Of a DNA stretch of 64,000 nucleotides, positions 47,771 to 57,257 are shown piece by piece. The DNA comes from Ypsolopha sequella (Eukaryota; Arthropoda; Insecta; Lepidoptera; Ypsolophidae). Position numbers and translations under genes: made by a program. The stretch spans positions 62,001 to 126,000 of the forward strand of contig OW203988.1 in assembly GCA_934047225.1 (NCBI GenBank), given 5' to 3'. A model generated the notes under the pieces. That model was not told the DNA's origin and made no database searches. It worked only from the letters and a program-made list of their open reading frames with translations. Position 1 is the stretch's first letter, and every line of letters begins with the position of its first letter.

Positions 47771-48212
47771 TCGTAGGCATGTATTTATATATGTAACCTA
47801 TTAGTATGTAGTATATAGGATGGGATTTGGTCGGCCGCCTGGATTCGTGCTGGGGGCTCGGTTGGTGATCATTGAACCTTGTTCCTGGTCCCTGGCCGGG
47901 TCTCCGGTATGGGTTCGGGCGGCTGATTGGATTTTACCTTGTATAATATATATTTTACCTATCATTTTAATCGTAAATATATTGCTACATAAATTAAATA
48001 AACCTTTAATTTAGTTCATGTACATTTATTATTCTATTACATATATTTTCTTTATTAGATTAAATTTGACGTGTAAAAAGTGTATATATCTATACCTGCT
48101 TTGCAAAATAAACTATTTGAATTTGAATTGAATTTGAATTTGAAGCTCAGGAGATGATTCTACAGGAGAGAAGCGATCATAGGGTCAACACAACTTTTAG
48201 GCATATTTTTGA
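47757..48212 (+). other. Boundary segment with a LINE 3' tail
   Basis: No credible gene. GC-richer sequence (about 47,818-47,935) grades into AT-rich sequence that ends AATAAAC followed by imperfect (TTTGAA)n at 48,115-48,144. AATAAA plus a short tandem tail is the usual 3' end of CR1/Jockey-type LINEs in these genomes, so a plus-strand LINE remnant probably ends here. Then come about 60 unexplained bases and an 18-C run (48,213-48,230). Confidence 0.5.
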
Positions 48213-48235
48213 CCCCCCCCCCCCCCCCCCTCTCA

Positions 48236-49576
48236 AAAAACAAGACCACGACTAAGACTAGAGTAGTGTTCGATGCGTCGTGCAAGGGAACTAACGGAGT
48301 ATCTCTCAATGACACATTGATGATCGGCCCCACACTTCAACAGGACTTGCGGCACATCATAATAAAATGGCGCATGCATCTCATCTGTCTAAGTGCGGAT
48401 ATCGTAAAAATGTACCGCCAGATCATCGTTGCGAATCAGGACGTAAACTTCCAGCGGCTGGTGTGGAGAGAACCTGGATCTGAAATAAAAGAATATAGAT
48501 TAGTCAGGGTCACTTTCGGTACAGCGTCTGCTCCATACCTCGCCGTGAAGCCGCTGCAACAGCTAGCAACCGATGAAAGCGAAGAGTTTCCTGAAATGGC
48601 AGAAAGGGTTAAAACAGATTTTTATGTTGATGATCTGTTGTCTGGCTGTCAGACAGTAGACGAAGGAATAAGGATTCATAAGGACATGACGAAATTACTA
48701 AAGAAAGGAGGATTTGAATTGCAGAAATGGGTAACAAATAACAAGGAATTAGCAGAAGTAGTAATGGATAGACCCAAAAACCAGGAAATGAAAGTGAATA
48801 TAAAAATGGATGAGGTAGTGAAGGTATTAGGGCTCTCCTGGGACAAGGAATCAGATTCCTTCCATTATTCGACGCAACTTCCTGTTCTGCAAGATCCCAT
48901 CACCAAGAGAAAGGTAATCTCCGACATCTCTCGTCTGTTTGACCCCTTAGGATGGGTCGCACCTTGTGTCATCGTGGCTAAGGTCATGATCCAGAAGTTG
49001 TGGTTGGCTGGAATTGATTGGGACGAGGAATTACCTGAAGATCTGCTCCAAGAATGGCTTCATTATCGAGCAGAACTGGTCCATGTTCACAACATATCTG
49101 TACCAAGATGGGCAGAAGCTAAGGCTGATGACGCGCGCAGAGAGATCCATTGTTTTTGTGACGCATCCAGCATGGGATATGCGGCAGTAGTTTACTTGAG
49201 AACCGTTGATGCAGCTGGCGCTGTGCATAATCTTATTGCAGCAAAAACTAAAGTGGTTCCGACGATGCAAGTGTCCATACCTCGTTTAGAGTTAATGGGT
49301 GCCGTCTTGGGGACCAAATTGTGCACAGAAGTAGCCAACTTGTTAGGCATTGAGAAGAGAATTGTACATGGCTGGACCGATTCAACTGTAGTGTTGGCGT
49401 GGCTCAGTAGTCACCCAAGTCGTTGGACGACGTTCATCGACAATAGGACCTCTGAGATATTATTAAGATTGGAAAACACCCAGTGGTCTCATGTACAATC
49501 TGCTCAAAATCCTGCAGATATAGCGTCCCGAGGATGCACGCCCTTGGAACTTGCTGAAAGCAGCATGTGCTGCTAA
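48236..49576 (+). pseudogene. BEL/Pao reverse transcriptase and RNase H fragment
   Basis: About 447 residues. RT motifs: KTRVVFDAS, LSADIVKMYRQI, VTFGTASAPY and the catalytic FYVDDLL (near 48,620). RNase H: CFCDASSMGYAAVVY, SIPRLELMGAVLG, WTDSTVVLAWL and QNPADIASRG, all standard for BEL/Pao. It ends at a premature stop where the frame should pass on toward the integrase. The leading PPPPP residues are just the C run and not part of the protein. Confidence 0.88.
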
Positions 49577-50598
49577 AGGACTCAACTATTGAGTACAAAA
49601 GGCCAAAGTCAGTCTCTACTGATCTGGAACAACGAAAACTCAAGGCTCATTTAACAGTTGATACGAGTGATGCTCCGTTATGGACAAAGTTTTCTTCATT
49701 ACAAAGGCTCATTCGTGTTATCGCCTTTTGTCGTAGATTCCTGAAGATCAAGGCAGTTAGAATGAAGCTATATAAATTTGAGCATTATCTGACGAGTTCT
49801 GAAATAGAAGACGCTCGTGAGGTCCTCATAAGACAGTGCCAATCCACGGAATTGGAAAAAGATAAGGGTAAACTTAAACCGTTGAACCCGTTCAAAGATG
49901 ATAAAGGAATTTTGAGAACTCGAGGCAGACTCCAAAATGCAAATCTTTCAGAAGACACTAAACATCTTATCATTCTTCCCCACAAGAGCCATTTCACCAA
50001 TTTGGTTGTTGATGAGGCCCACAAAAGCACGCTGCATGGCGGTCCTTCCTTGATGCTGAACTACTTACGCACGAAATACTGGATAGTATCGGCTAAAAGT
50101 CTTGTAAAAAGTCATGTGCGCAAGTGCGTTACTTGTGTTAGATACGCAGCAACGACCAAAAATCAGTTTATAGGTGCATTGCCATCTGCAAGAGTGATGC
50201 CAGCGAGACCATTTCTTCACAGTGGTGTTGATTTTGCTGGCCCCATAAGCATTCGAATGTCGAAAGGACGTGGCAATCGAAGCTACAAAGGCTATATAAG
50301 TCTGTTCATTTGTATGGTCACTAAGGCTATACATTTAGAGCCTATTAGTGACCTAACTGCCGAAGGTTTTATAGCTGGCTCTAAAAGATTTGTCGCTCGC
50401 AGAGGTCACGTGAGTGACATCTGGAGTGACAATGGGACTAATTTCTTGGGAGCATCCAAAGAACTCCAGAAACTTGTAAAAGCTGAGGAGTCGTCAGTGG
50501 CTCTTGAAATTCGTGAGTGGTTGAGCAACAATAGTGTCACGTGGCACTTCATTCCCACTCACGCACCAAACTTTGGAGACTGTGGGAAGCGGGAGTAA
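49567..50598 (+). pseudogene. BEL/Pao integrase fragment, N-terminal and core
   Basis: About 343 residues in a different frame from the RT part. Contains the connection region, the HHCC zinc-binding domain (H...H then CVTC around 50,030-50,150) and the integrase core (HSGVDFAGPI, DNGTNF, the first and second catalytic Asp). The frame breaks at NFGDCGKRE, apparently by loss of one G in a GG context, just before the segment with the catalytic Glu. Confidence 0.87.
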
Positions 50599-50892
50599 AG
50601 GCCACAAAGTTTCACCTCAAACGCGTTATAGGTGACTCCAGACTAACATTTGAAGAATTGGCCACGGTTCTGTCACAAATTGAGGCTTGCCTTAATTCAA
50701 GGCCATTATCGCTACTGCCTAGTGATCATGATGATCCTTCGCCACTGACGCCAGGACATTTCCTAATTGGAGAGCCAATGGTCGTTGTTCCTGAGCGTAG
50801 TTATGAGCAGAGCAACATCAGTCCTTTGAGACGGTGGCAAATGACGCAAAAGATGATACAGGATTTTTGGCGCAAGTGGTCGAATGAGTATT
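50541..50892 (+). pseudogene. BEL/Pao integrase fragment, after frameshift
   Basis: Continues the integrase: WEAGVKATKFHLKR with the catalytic Glu, then ACLNSRPLSLL and GHFLIGEPM, up to DFWRKWSNEYL, where it is cut by the inserted sequence that begins at 50,893. A chance frame runs on into the insert. Confidence 0.85.
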
Positions 50893-52197
50893 TGTCATAT
50901 GGCACGACCGGCGGGTACCCGGTCTTTCCACCGGTCGTACTACTGAACAAAATAAAATTAAACAGTGACCTAATTGTAACCTAATAGTTGGTAAAAGGTT
51001 CTGAAGAAAACTTCGAGGTACTTTACAATTAAGTTTATTTAATTTTATCAAAACAAAATGTCTAAATTTCACAAGTCAAAGGAAAGGTGTTAACGGAAAA
51101 ATTATCTTAGTTACAAGCTTTTGGCCAAGACCTTCATTTGGCATATTTCCTGCCAAGACATTACTAAGACCTTAAGTACCTTTAAATAGTTGTGTCAGGT
51201 ACCGCCTTAACATCTGGTAGTAATATTACATTGGAATTAGTATTGCCAAGACATAAATAAACCTTTAAGTGATAACTAGGTGGAATTGTTACCGCCTTAT
51301 CCACAGGTAACTAGATTACATGGAATCTTGTGAAAATTACATAAAAAAACTTTAAGAGTAACAAAACTTGTAAACAAACAAGGGAAATAATTTCCTAAAT
51401 AAAATCTAGCTCAGGGGAGCCGTAGATCCTACAAACAATAAATATTTGTCGTACATACTCTTTAAACCAAATCGTCTGGTACACCATTCAGTTCTACCAG
51501 GGAAAAAAAATATTACGGAACATAAAATTTTACAGTTTGAGTTATTCGGTGAAACAGGAAGAAGAATTTACCCTTGGTTACTAATAGGACACATAACTAA
51601 GTGTCCTGAAAACATACCGTCCTAGGTATCTTAATTGTGTGTGGTTAAAAGTAAAAAAATTCCAACACATACTTGAATTTCTCCAATAATCACTACAGGA
51701 AATGACACGCCGTCCGCTGCCCCCTTCAAGGTCAACGATCCTCGTCCACGCAGACAAAGGAACTGCTTACTGCGTACACCACGCGGCGATCATTTCTCTG
51801 CCAGCTGGTTAAATCACCAACGAGGCAATACAACTTCAAACTTGAATATCTGGTAAATCTCGAAAACACCCATGATCTGACGATAGTCAGAACTCCCTCC
51901 AACCCGACGAAAAAAAAACCTTTTTTACATCATCCAAAAGAAATGTATAATCTTCCTATATTATTAAAAACACAACTCATGTTGGCACAACCGACATTAA
52001 AATAAAAATACACTCAACACGAGCTGTCCACAAAAACTCCGGCCGACCAATGAACGAGAAAAAAACCTCGGAATTGCAGCAGACACGCGATTATCTTCAT
52101 GTCTAGAAAAGAGAGTAAACCGCAATTTACCATCAAGCCAAACTACGACGCGTAACTTTTTTTGTGATAACCGCAACTACAAATTTGCAATGCTACA
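50893..52197. mobile_element. Probable solo LTR inserted in the BEL integrase
   Basis: A 1,305-base block starts TGTCATATGG and ends ATGCTACA (TG...CA), with TATT directly before (50,889-50,892) and directly after (52,198-52,201), and the BEL reading resumes on the far side. It has no coding capacity. TG...CA ends plus a 4-bp direct repeat fit a solo LTR of a Gypsy- or BEL-like element. AATAAA occurs near 51,255 and 51,437. Its family and direction are not recognised. Confidence 0.6.
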
Positions 52198-52433
52198 TAT
52201 TTGGTACACTGTTTGCAGAAGTACAAGTGGTCGAGTTCACTACTGAACCAAAAATCGGTGATATAGCACTTATCAAGCAAGATAACCTTCCTCCAGCTCG
52301 ATGGTTATTGGGCAGGGTAGTCACAAAGCATCCCGGTTTGGACAAAATTACTCGGGTAGTTACATTGAAGTGTAAGGGAGTTCTCATTAAGAGACCCACC
52401 TCAAAGCTTTGTATTTTACCTGTGACTGAATGA
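52198..52433 (+). pseudogene. BEL/Pao integrase C-terminal fragment
   Basis: Resumes the integrase after the insertion, with one more frame change near 52,250, and carries the hallmark C-terminal region: KIGDIALIKQDNLPPARWLLGRV, then RVVTLKC and KRPTSKLCILP, ending at a stop 52,431-52,433. This is the domain after the integrase core in BEL/Pao pol proteins. Confidence 0.85.
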
Positions 52434-52815
52434 ATAATTGTTTACCTTGTTATTTTGGCTGATAAAACTGTATTTTAGTTGTGCTTGTTTGTAAAAGATT
52501 TTTGCGTTGTTTTTTTTTTCTTTTTTTTTGAATCTATGAACATGTTGGTACATAACTCAACACCCCTTTGACTTCATGGTGGGTCGTGTCTTTCCTTTGT
52601 AAAGGACAAAATTTGTTTGTCCTTGGTGGGTGGAAATATATAATGTCTTTAAGTTATAGACATGACTGACCTATCTCCATAGATATCAATTAGCTCTATG
52701 GTAATTGTCGGATTGACAACTGATTCATGTAAAAAAGAATGTCAAAAATATAAGTATAGAATTCGTTCGTACAATATTGGGTATTTTAATTTTCAACCTT
52801 ACCGAGGTCTAGTGT
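52434..52815 (+). other. Noncoding tail of the BEL relic
   Basis: T-rich sequence, a candidate polypurine tract at 52,625-52,634 and about 150 bases that could be the remains of a short 3' LTR. No gene seen. Confidence 0.4.
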
Positions 52816-53575
52816 ACGGACATTTTCGTATATAAAAATATCACAGCCTGGATCATCTGTATCCATCTGTTTCCAATATAGTCTATTGGAAAGGAAGATA
52901 CCAAATCAATTGGTAGATCTAGTAGAGGAGAATTTTTAACATGGTGATCTTCATCAATTTGCAAACGAAAGCTCTGATCTGTTTTCAATGGGGAATTTAA
53001 TTTATCCAAAATGACACGATTCTCAACGTAATTCCCAGAACAGGTACATTTGTCACAACTTGAGTAGCCATTGTGTGACTTTACGCCTTTTAAAAATGCC
53101 CGAGCAGGCATATCACAAACAAAGTTGTGCAAAGTAACTGAAAGTAACCGATCATCAAATTGTATACCATCTTGTAAAAGTGACTTAACTTCACTTATAA
53201 ACAAATCTAAATAAGATTCTAGTGGATCGGGTTTTGTAGAACCACAAAAATACCAATAACAAAGATACTATTTTTAAAACCAACAATATCCGCCAAAATT
53301 GGCCAAAATTGAACATTCGAGCTGTGAAAGAGTGGCAATCCGTCAATATTTATAGACAACTTAATGTTGCTTACATTACTTTGAGATAAAACAGACAAAA
53401 ATCTATGTATAGAGGGCTCAATACCAAAATGAATATATTCACCACTCTTTAGTTTTTTCAAACTGCACTTGTTAGCTTTTGTTTTAATAAGGTTCTGGCA
53501 TCCGAAACCAGATCACTATGCTGAGTTTGTAGGAATTTTAACAAAGAAGATTGCACGGACTTTGTCCACACATTT
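52816..53575 (-). pseudogene. Transposase relic (CACTA/EnSpm-like, tentative)
   Basis: Minus-strand protein remnants in two frames joined near 53,210. In order: LLKFLQTQHSDLVSDARTLL, IKLSINIDGLPLFHSSN with FWPILADI, FVIGIF, then (after the frame change) FICDMPARAFLK-like sequence, HNGYSSCDKC, RVI, KTDQSFR, HH, SPLLDLPIDLVSSFPIDYI. The pattern CDxPARA...H(T/N)GYxSCDKC...SFR...FPLDY is familiar from transposase-like proteins abundant in insects and cnidarians, which I associate with CACTA-type elements. It lacks termini and a start, so it is dead. Family name is the weak point. Confidence 0.6.
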
Positions 53576-54331
53576 AGATTATCTATTATTTATTAACATT
53601 TCTTAATAATTATTTCCTATTGACATAGTGTACTTAAGTCAAGGTTGCTAACACAGCGTCCGCAAGTATTGAGGACAAGTTAGTGCCTTCCGGATGTCGA
53701 TATGACTGCCAGCGACACATATCATGGTAGAACACTCCTTACGACTAAACTACCATGTCGATGAATTAACAATCCCATTTTTGGGTTGGCAGTCATTTTA
53801 TTAACATACTGAATCGTAAGTTCTAATATATCTCTTATTTATAACAATTCACATGTAGAATATTGGTTGAAACGTTTGACTCTGAGAGACACATTTAGTT
53901 GTAGGCATAGTTAGGTAAAAACTCTGTTGCATTTCTTTCGCTATCGCATCTGTAGACGTTTAGAAATAGAAATAGAAAATAGAAATAGAAATATATTTAT
54001 TTGCCACAAAATCAAAACATAAAGTTAAAAATAATTTAGTTGTCATACCATGAGCATTTTGCTAGATGGCGCTCTTCCCGTTTTATGTTGGTTAGAGGTC
54101 AAACACTCAAGGGCATTCACGATACTTTAAGTCTTCAATTAATAACGTAAATTTATAGAATATCAAAAATTCACGCTAGTAAATAAATACATAATATTTG
54201 CTACATGATATCAACCGATTAATTCACGGTTTCTCTTAAGCGCTAACTTTATTTCGCACCTACCTTCTCATTCCCATTAGCTTGAAAAAATGCCTCCCGA
54301 AGATGAAGCGCCGAAACTTACATCTAAATGC
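53576..54331. other. Non-genic stretch with a LINE 3' tail
   Basis: AT-rich with no credible coding frame. At 53,962-54,010 the plus strand reads imperfect (GAAATA)n then TATTTATTTGCCAC, which on the minus strand is GTGGCAAATAAATA followed by (TTTCTA)n: an AATAAA plus short tandem tail, typical of a minus-strand LINE 3' end. An 8-bp inverted repeat CATGGTAG/CTACCATG lies at 53,723-53,757. Confidence 0.45.
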
Positions 54332-55211
54332 TTCTTCTTCTTTCTCTAGCCCTCTTCCCAGTTTAGCTGGGGTCGGGCCTCCTCGTATGTCGGCGCCAGG
54401 ATATTCTATCCCGGGTTGTTATTGTGGGCAGGTTCTGGTCTTTAATTTCCCTCTCGATATTGGACCACCAGGTTGATGGTGGTTGTCCTCTCCCTCTTGG
54501 TTTATTTGGAATATTTATAGCTTTCTTTACGACGTAGTTTTCCTCTCGCCTCATCACATGTCCATACCATCTCAATCTTAAAAGAGCCTCTCACATATTC
54601 GTTTCGCACTTTATCTAGACGCGTGACACCGCCAGCCCAGCGCAGCATTTTCATTTCAGCTACGTGCAGTTGTTGTTCGTGGGTTTTCTTTGTAGTCCAG
54701 CATTCTGAACTATACATAAGTACGGGTCTAATTACAGTCTTGTATATCCTGCCTTTAGTTTTAATTGGCATTCTGGCGCATAGCTTGCCAGACTAGATTT
54801 CTTGGGACTCTGTCAAACGCCTTTTCGAGATCGATGAAGACGAAGTGTAGATTTTCTTTATTATGACGATGCTTCTACATTAGTATTCGAATAGTCTGTA
54901 TGGCATCAGTGGTCGATTTTCCCGCAGCAAATCCAAACTGGTTGTCTGTTAAACTGCACAATGCTGTAATGCGAGCGCCAATAACGCGTTCCCAAATTTT
55001 GAGGGTATGCGAGGTAAGTTTTATCCCTCTATAGTCATTGCATTGGGCTATATCTTCTTTATTTTTATATATAGGAGAGAGAAAGCTTGAGCGCCAAGAC
55101 TGAGGGATTCTGCCATCGGTAAGAATCTTATTGAAAAGTTCTGTGAGCCAAGGCATTGCATTATTGCCCGATTTCTTCCAAAGATCTGCAGGTACATTGT
55201 CTGGGCCCATG
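54332..55211 (-). mobile_element. 5'-truncated RTE-clade LINE with 15-bp target duplication
   Basis: The fragment is flanked by a perfect direct repeat CTTACATCTAAATGC (54,317-54,331 and 55,212-55,226), which fixes both ends. Minus-strand coding remains are RTE-type RT (MGPDNVPADLWK, YKNKEDIAQCNDYRGI, NQFGFAAGKSTTDAI) and the RTE C-terminus (IYKTVIRPVLMYSSECW, MKMLRWAGGVTRLDKVRNEYVRGS, RWYGHVMRR, RGRGQPPSTW). The segment with the catalytic YxDD is missing, apparently deleted near 54,772-54,870. Confidence 0.88.
54363..55211 (-). pseudogene. RTE reverse transcriptase remnants
   Basis: Three coding pieces in different frames: 54,875-55,211 (RT fingers/palm up to the GKSTTDAI motif), 54,502-54,771 (thumb and C-terminal region with the LHVAEMKMLRWAGG motif) and 54,363-54,575 (final segment). 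Frame changes and a palm deletion make it nonfunctional. Confidence 0.85.
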
Positions 55212-55226
55212 CTTACATCTAAATGC

Positions 55227-56098
55227 AAATTTTTATAATTATTTTAAGTGCCTTGTGGTGTGTTGACCCCAACTGGACTATCGAAGCATCGAAGGATACT
55301 CGCTATGGTACTCCTATCTCCTTTTACCAAAAATCTATTCGGCACCCACACGACTAGCTCGATGACAATATCAGGGAATTCCCCTGTTAGTTTAGCAGTG
55401 TTGCCAACTTCCGTGCAGTGCGGTGCAAAATATAATTTGTGGTGTGACCGTAGCTCACTTTTAGAAATGTATGTTACTAAAATTTTAAATTATAGTTAAA
55501 CATTTTGATACCAGCTCTTTAATGGTAAGTTTTGTACCTACACAAAAATGTTCACGCTTCTATCTAAATTGACAATATTTTACGTTCTGACCGTGGTTGC
55601 GCGGGGCTCGTAGCATTTGCTACTCTTGCTACGTGGTTAATCCGCCACTGCGTACACGTTAAGTTAAGTAAGAGCTATAGGTGGGGCCGGAGAAAAAAGA
55701 GTTTGAGCTGGATCACTCTAGTGTCTAGTTAAAGTACCGTTTGAGTTCGCCCTTGGATCTAACGTAAGATTCTTGGACAAGGGCGACAGATACCCGGTTC
55801 AAGTGAGCATTGCTCATGAGCTCCAAAGTATGTTGGCTTGGATGGTTCGAAGTTTGCCGCCCTTAGCTTTACCCGGAGGGAAAACATCTCTGCGCCCTCA
55901 GTAATACGCAACGCGAAACGTTGCTTTTGAGACCTACTTTTTCCTGATCTGACAGTCGCCACCGAAGTCATTGTGTGCCAGATCAGTTTCGGGGAATTTC
56001 GCCCTTACATAGGTAGTTTATGCCATGTAATAAGTGTATTGCATAAATTTAATGGCCTGCACTGATGATTTTTTCGCTATTTTGCCTCGTTTTTCTGC
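55227..56098. other. Non-genic subtelomeric sequence
   Basis: No gene, RNA or repeat that I recognise. The part at about 55,750-56,010 is GC-richer with short complementary runs and could be a piece of an unrecognised repeat. Confidence 0.4.
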
Positions 56099-56099
56099 A

Positions 56100-56261
56100 G
56101 ATCTTGTACGGGCCAGCCCCAACTCCATCTTGTACGGGCCAGCCCCAACTCCATCTTGTACGGGCCAGCCCCAACTCTATCTTGTACGGGCCAGCCCCAA
56201 CTCCATCTTGTACGGGCCAGCCCCAACTCCATCTTGTACGGGCCAGCCGCAACTCTATCTT
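56100..56261. repeat. Minisatellite, 26-bp unit, about 6 copies
   Basis: ATCTTGTACGGGCCAGCCCC plus AACTCC is repeated about six times with only single-base variants (CTCCAT or CTCTAT, one GCCGC). Because the unit length is not a multiple of three, all frames stay open by chance on both strands; those frames are not genes. Confidence 0.95.
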
Positions 56262-56601
56262 GAAGGCTGAGGTGTCACGTCACATGACTGTTGTGTTGAC
56301 GTACCGCTAACACGGAGTATGTTTTTGTTGTTTTAGGATAAGATTACTAACATAGTATAAGAACTTTTGAGTACTTATTACTTACAAATGTGGACCTCAT
56401 GTAGTCTTTAAATAATTAAGTATTATTATTATAAATAAATCGTTTTCTATTTCAAAGAAACACAGTTGGCCTTAATCGATAAATTTATTGTAAAGATAAA
56501 GTTAATCTTATAAAGAACTGTACACAGTGTGGGGTAGAGAGGCGGGCGGGTGTCGGCGGCGCTACGGCGAGGCGTGGCGCGGCGACGCCGGCCGCGTGAC
56601 G
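56262..56601. other. Region downstream of the putative host exon
   Basis: AT-rich at left, becoming GC-rich from 56,530. It holds the poly(A) signal noted at 56,484-56,489 on the minus strand and no coding sequence I can support. Confidence 0.4.
56484..56489 (-). terminator. Poly(A) signal AATAAA, minus strand
   Basis: TTTATT on the plus strand reads AATAAA on the minus strand, about 113 bases after the stop of the putative exon at 56,602-56,876: a fitting distance for a 3' UTR end. Confidence 0.4.
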
Positions 56602-56876
56602 TCACAGCGCGGCTAGTGCGAGGGGCGGCGCGGGGTGCACGCGCGCAGGGGGCAGGTGCGGCGGCGGCTCGGGCTCGTCCAGGTCAAGCGCCGCGTCGAT
56701 CATCGTCGTGTCGTGCAGCAGCCGGAGCCGCGACGCGGAGAGAGTGGCACCTCCCCCCGCACCGCCGCCCGCCCCCACACACACCTCGTGCAGGTCCAGG
56801 TCCAGGCTGTGGTTCATGTAGGCGTGCCGGTGGGCGCCGCCCTCGAACAGGTTCGTGTAGGAGCCGCCCAACGCAC
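56602..56876 (-). CDS. Possible terminal exon of an unidentified host gene
   Basis: Minus strand, GC-rich island in AT-rich surroundings. A frame of about 91 codons follows a candidate splice acceptor (TTGTCACGCAG, with AG at 56,878-56,877) and ends at TGA. The peptide begins GALGGSYTNLFEGG, includes HAYMNHSLDLDLHE, a Gly-rich run, RLRLLHDTTMIDAALDLDE and a Pro/Ala-rich end. It does not resemble any transposon protein. I do not recognise the family. High GC alone can keep a frame open, so coding status rests on the acceptor, the codon-like composition and the downstream poly(A) signal. Confidence 0.4.
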
Positions 56877-57257
56877 CTGCGTGACAATAGATATATGCAT
56901 CATGTAGGATACACTTAACTTTATCATTTTGTAGCGACACGTGTACGCACACATTTATAAACTGCAGTTTCAGCAAGCAGCTTCGAGTCACATCGACATA
57001 CATCGATGTCACGCCAGTCGTCTCCCATCCCGTTTAGCACAAGGTTGCGCCCTATTGTACGATATTGTATTTACGTGTTTACACAGAACATAAAGTTTTC
57101 AGTGAATTAGTATATGTGTTTTCAATCTACATTGACCCCTGCAAATAGAGAGAACCCTATCTGAACAATTTTATGTAATATGTATTTTTATCCCAAGACC
57201 TTTATCGAGATATTTTAGAAAGAGATGTAACTCATAAAAATATATATTTATTATAGG
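56877..57257. other. Upstream (possible intron) sequence
   Basis: AT-rich, no gene seen on either strand. If the exon call is right this is intron, into which the LINE at 57,258 has inserted. Confidence 0.35.

Larger units (their letters stand above)
48213..52797 (+). mobile_element. Degenerate BEL/Pao LTR retrotransposon (pol only)
   Basis: Reverse transcriptase, RNase H and integrase coding sequence of BEL/Pao type in the right order, but gag, protease, the front of the RT and the 5' LTR are missing. It starts abruptly after a C run. At least three frame breaks and a 1.3-kb insertion interrupt it. Downstream of the last stop, GGTGGGTGGA at 52,625-52,634 could be the polypurine tract, after which a short 3' LTR might begin at TGTCTT (52,644); this end is uncertain. 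Confidence 0.8.

Noticed and set aside
53723..53757. Inverted repeat CATGGTAG/CTACCATG as a terminal inverted repeat or RNA hairpin
   Set aside because: Only 8 bp with a 19-base loop in AT-rich sequence; chance cannot be excluded.
55750..56010. Possible tRNA or SINE in the GC-richer part
   Set aside because: No A/B box pair, cloverleaf or tail could be laid out convincingly.
56034..56310. Overlapping open frames on both strands near 56.1 kb
   Set aside because: Produced by a 26-bp tandem repeat lacking stops in any frame.
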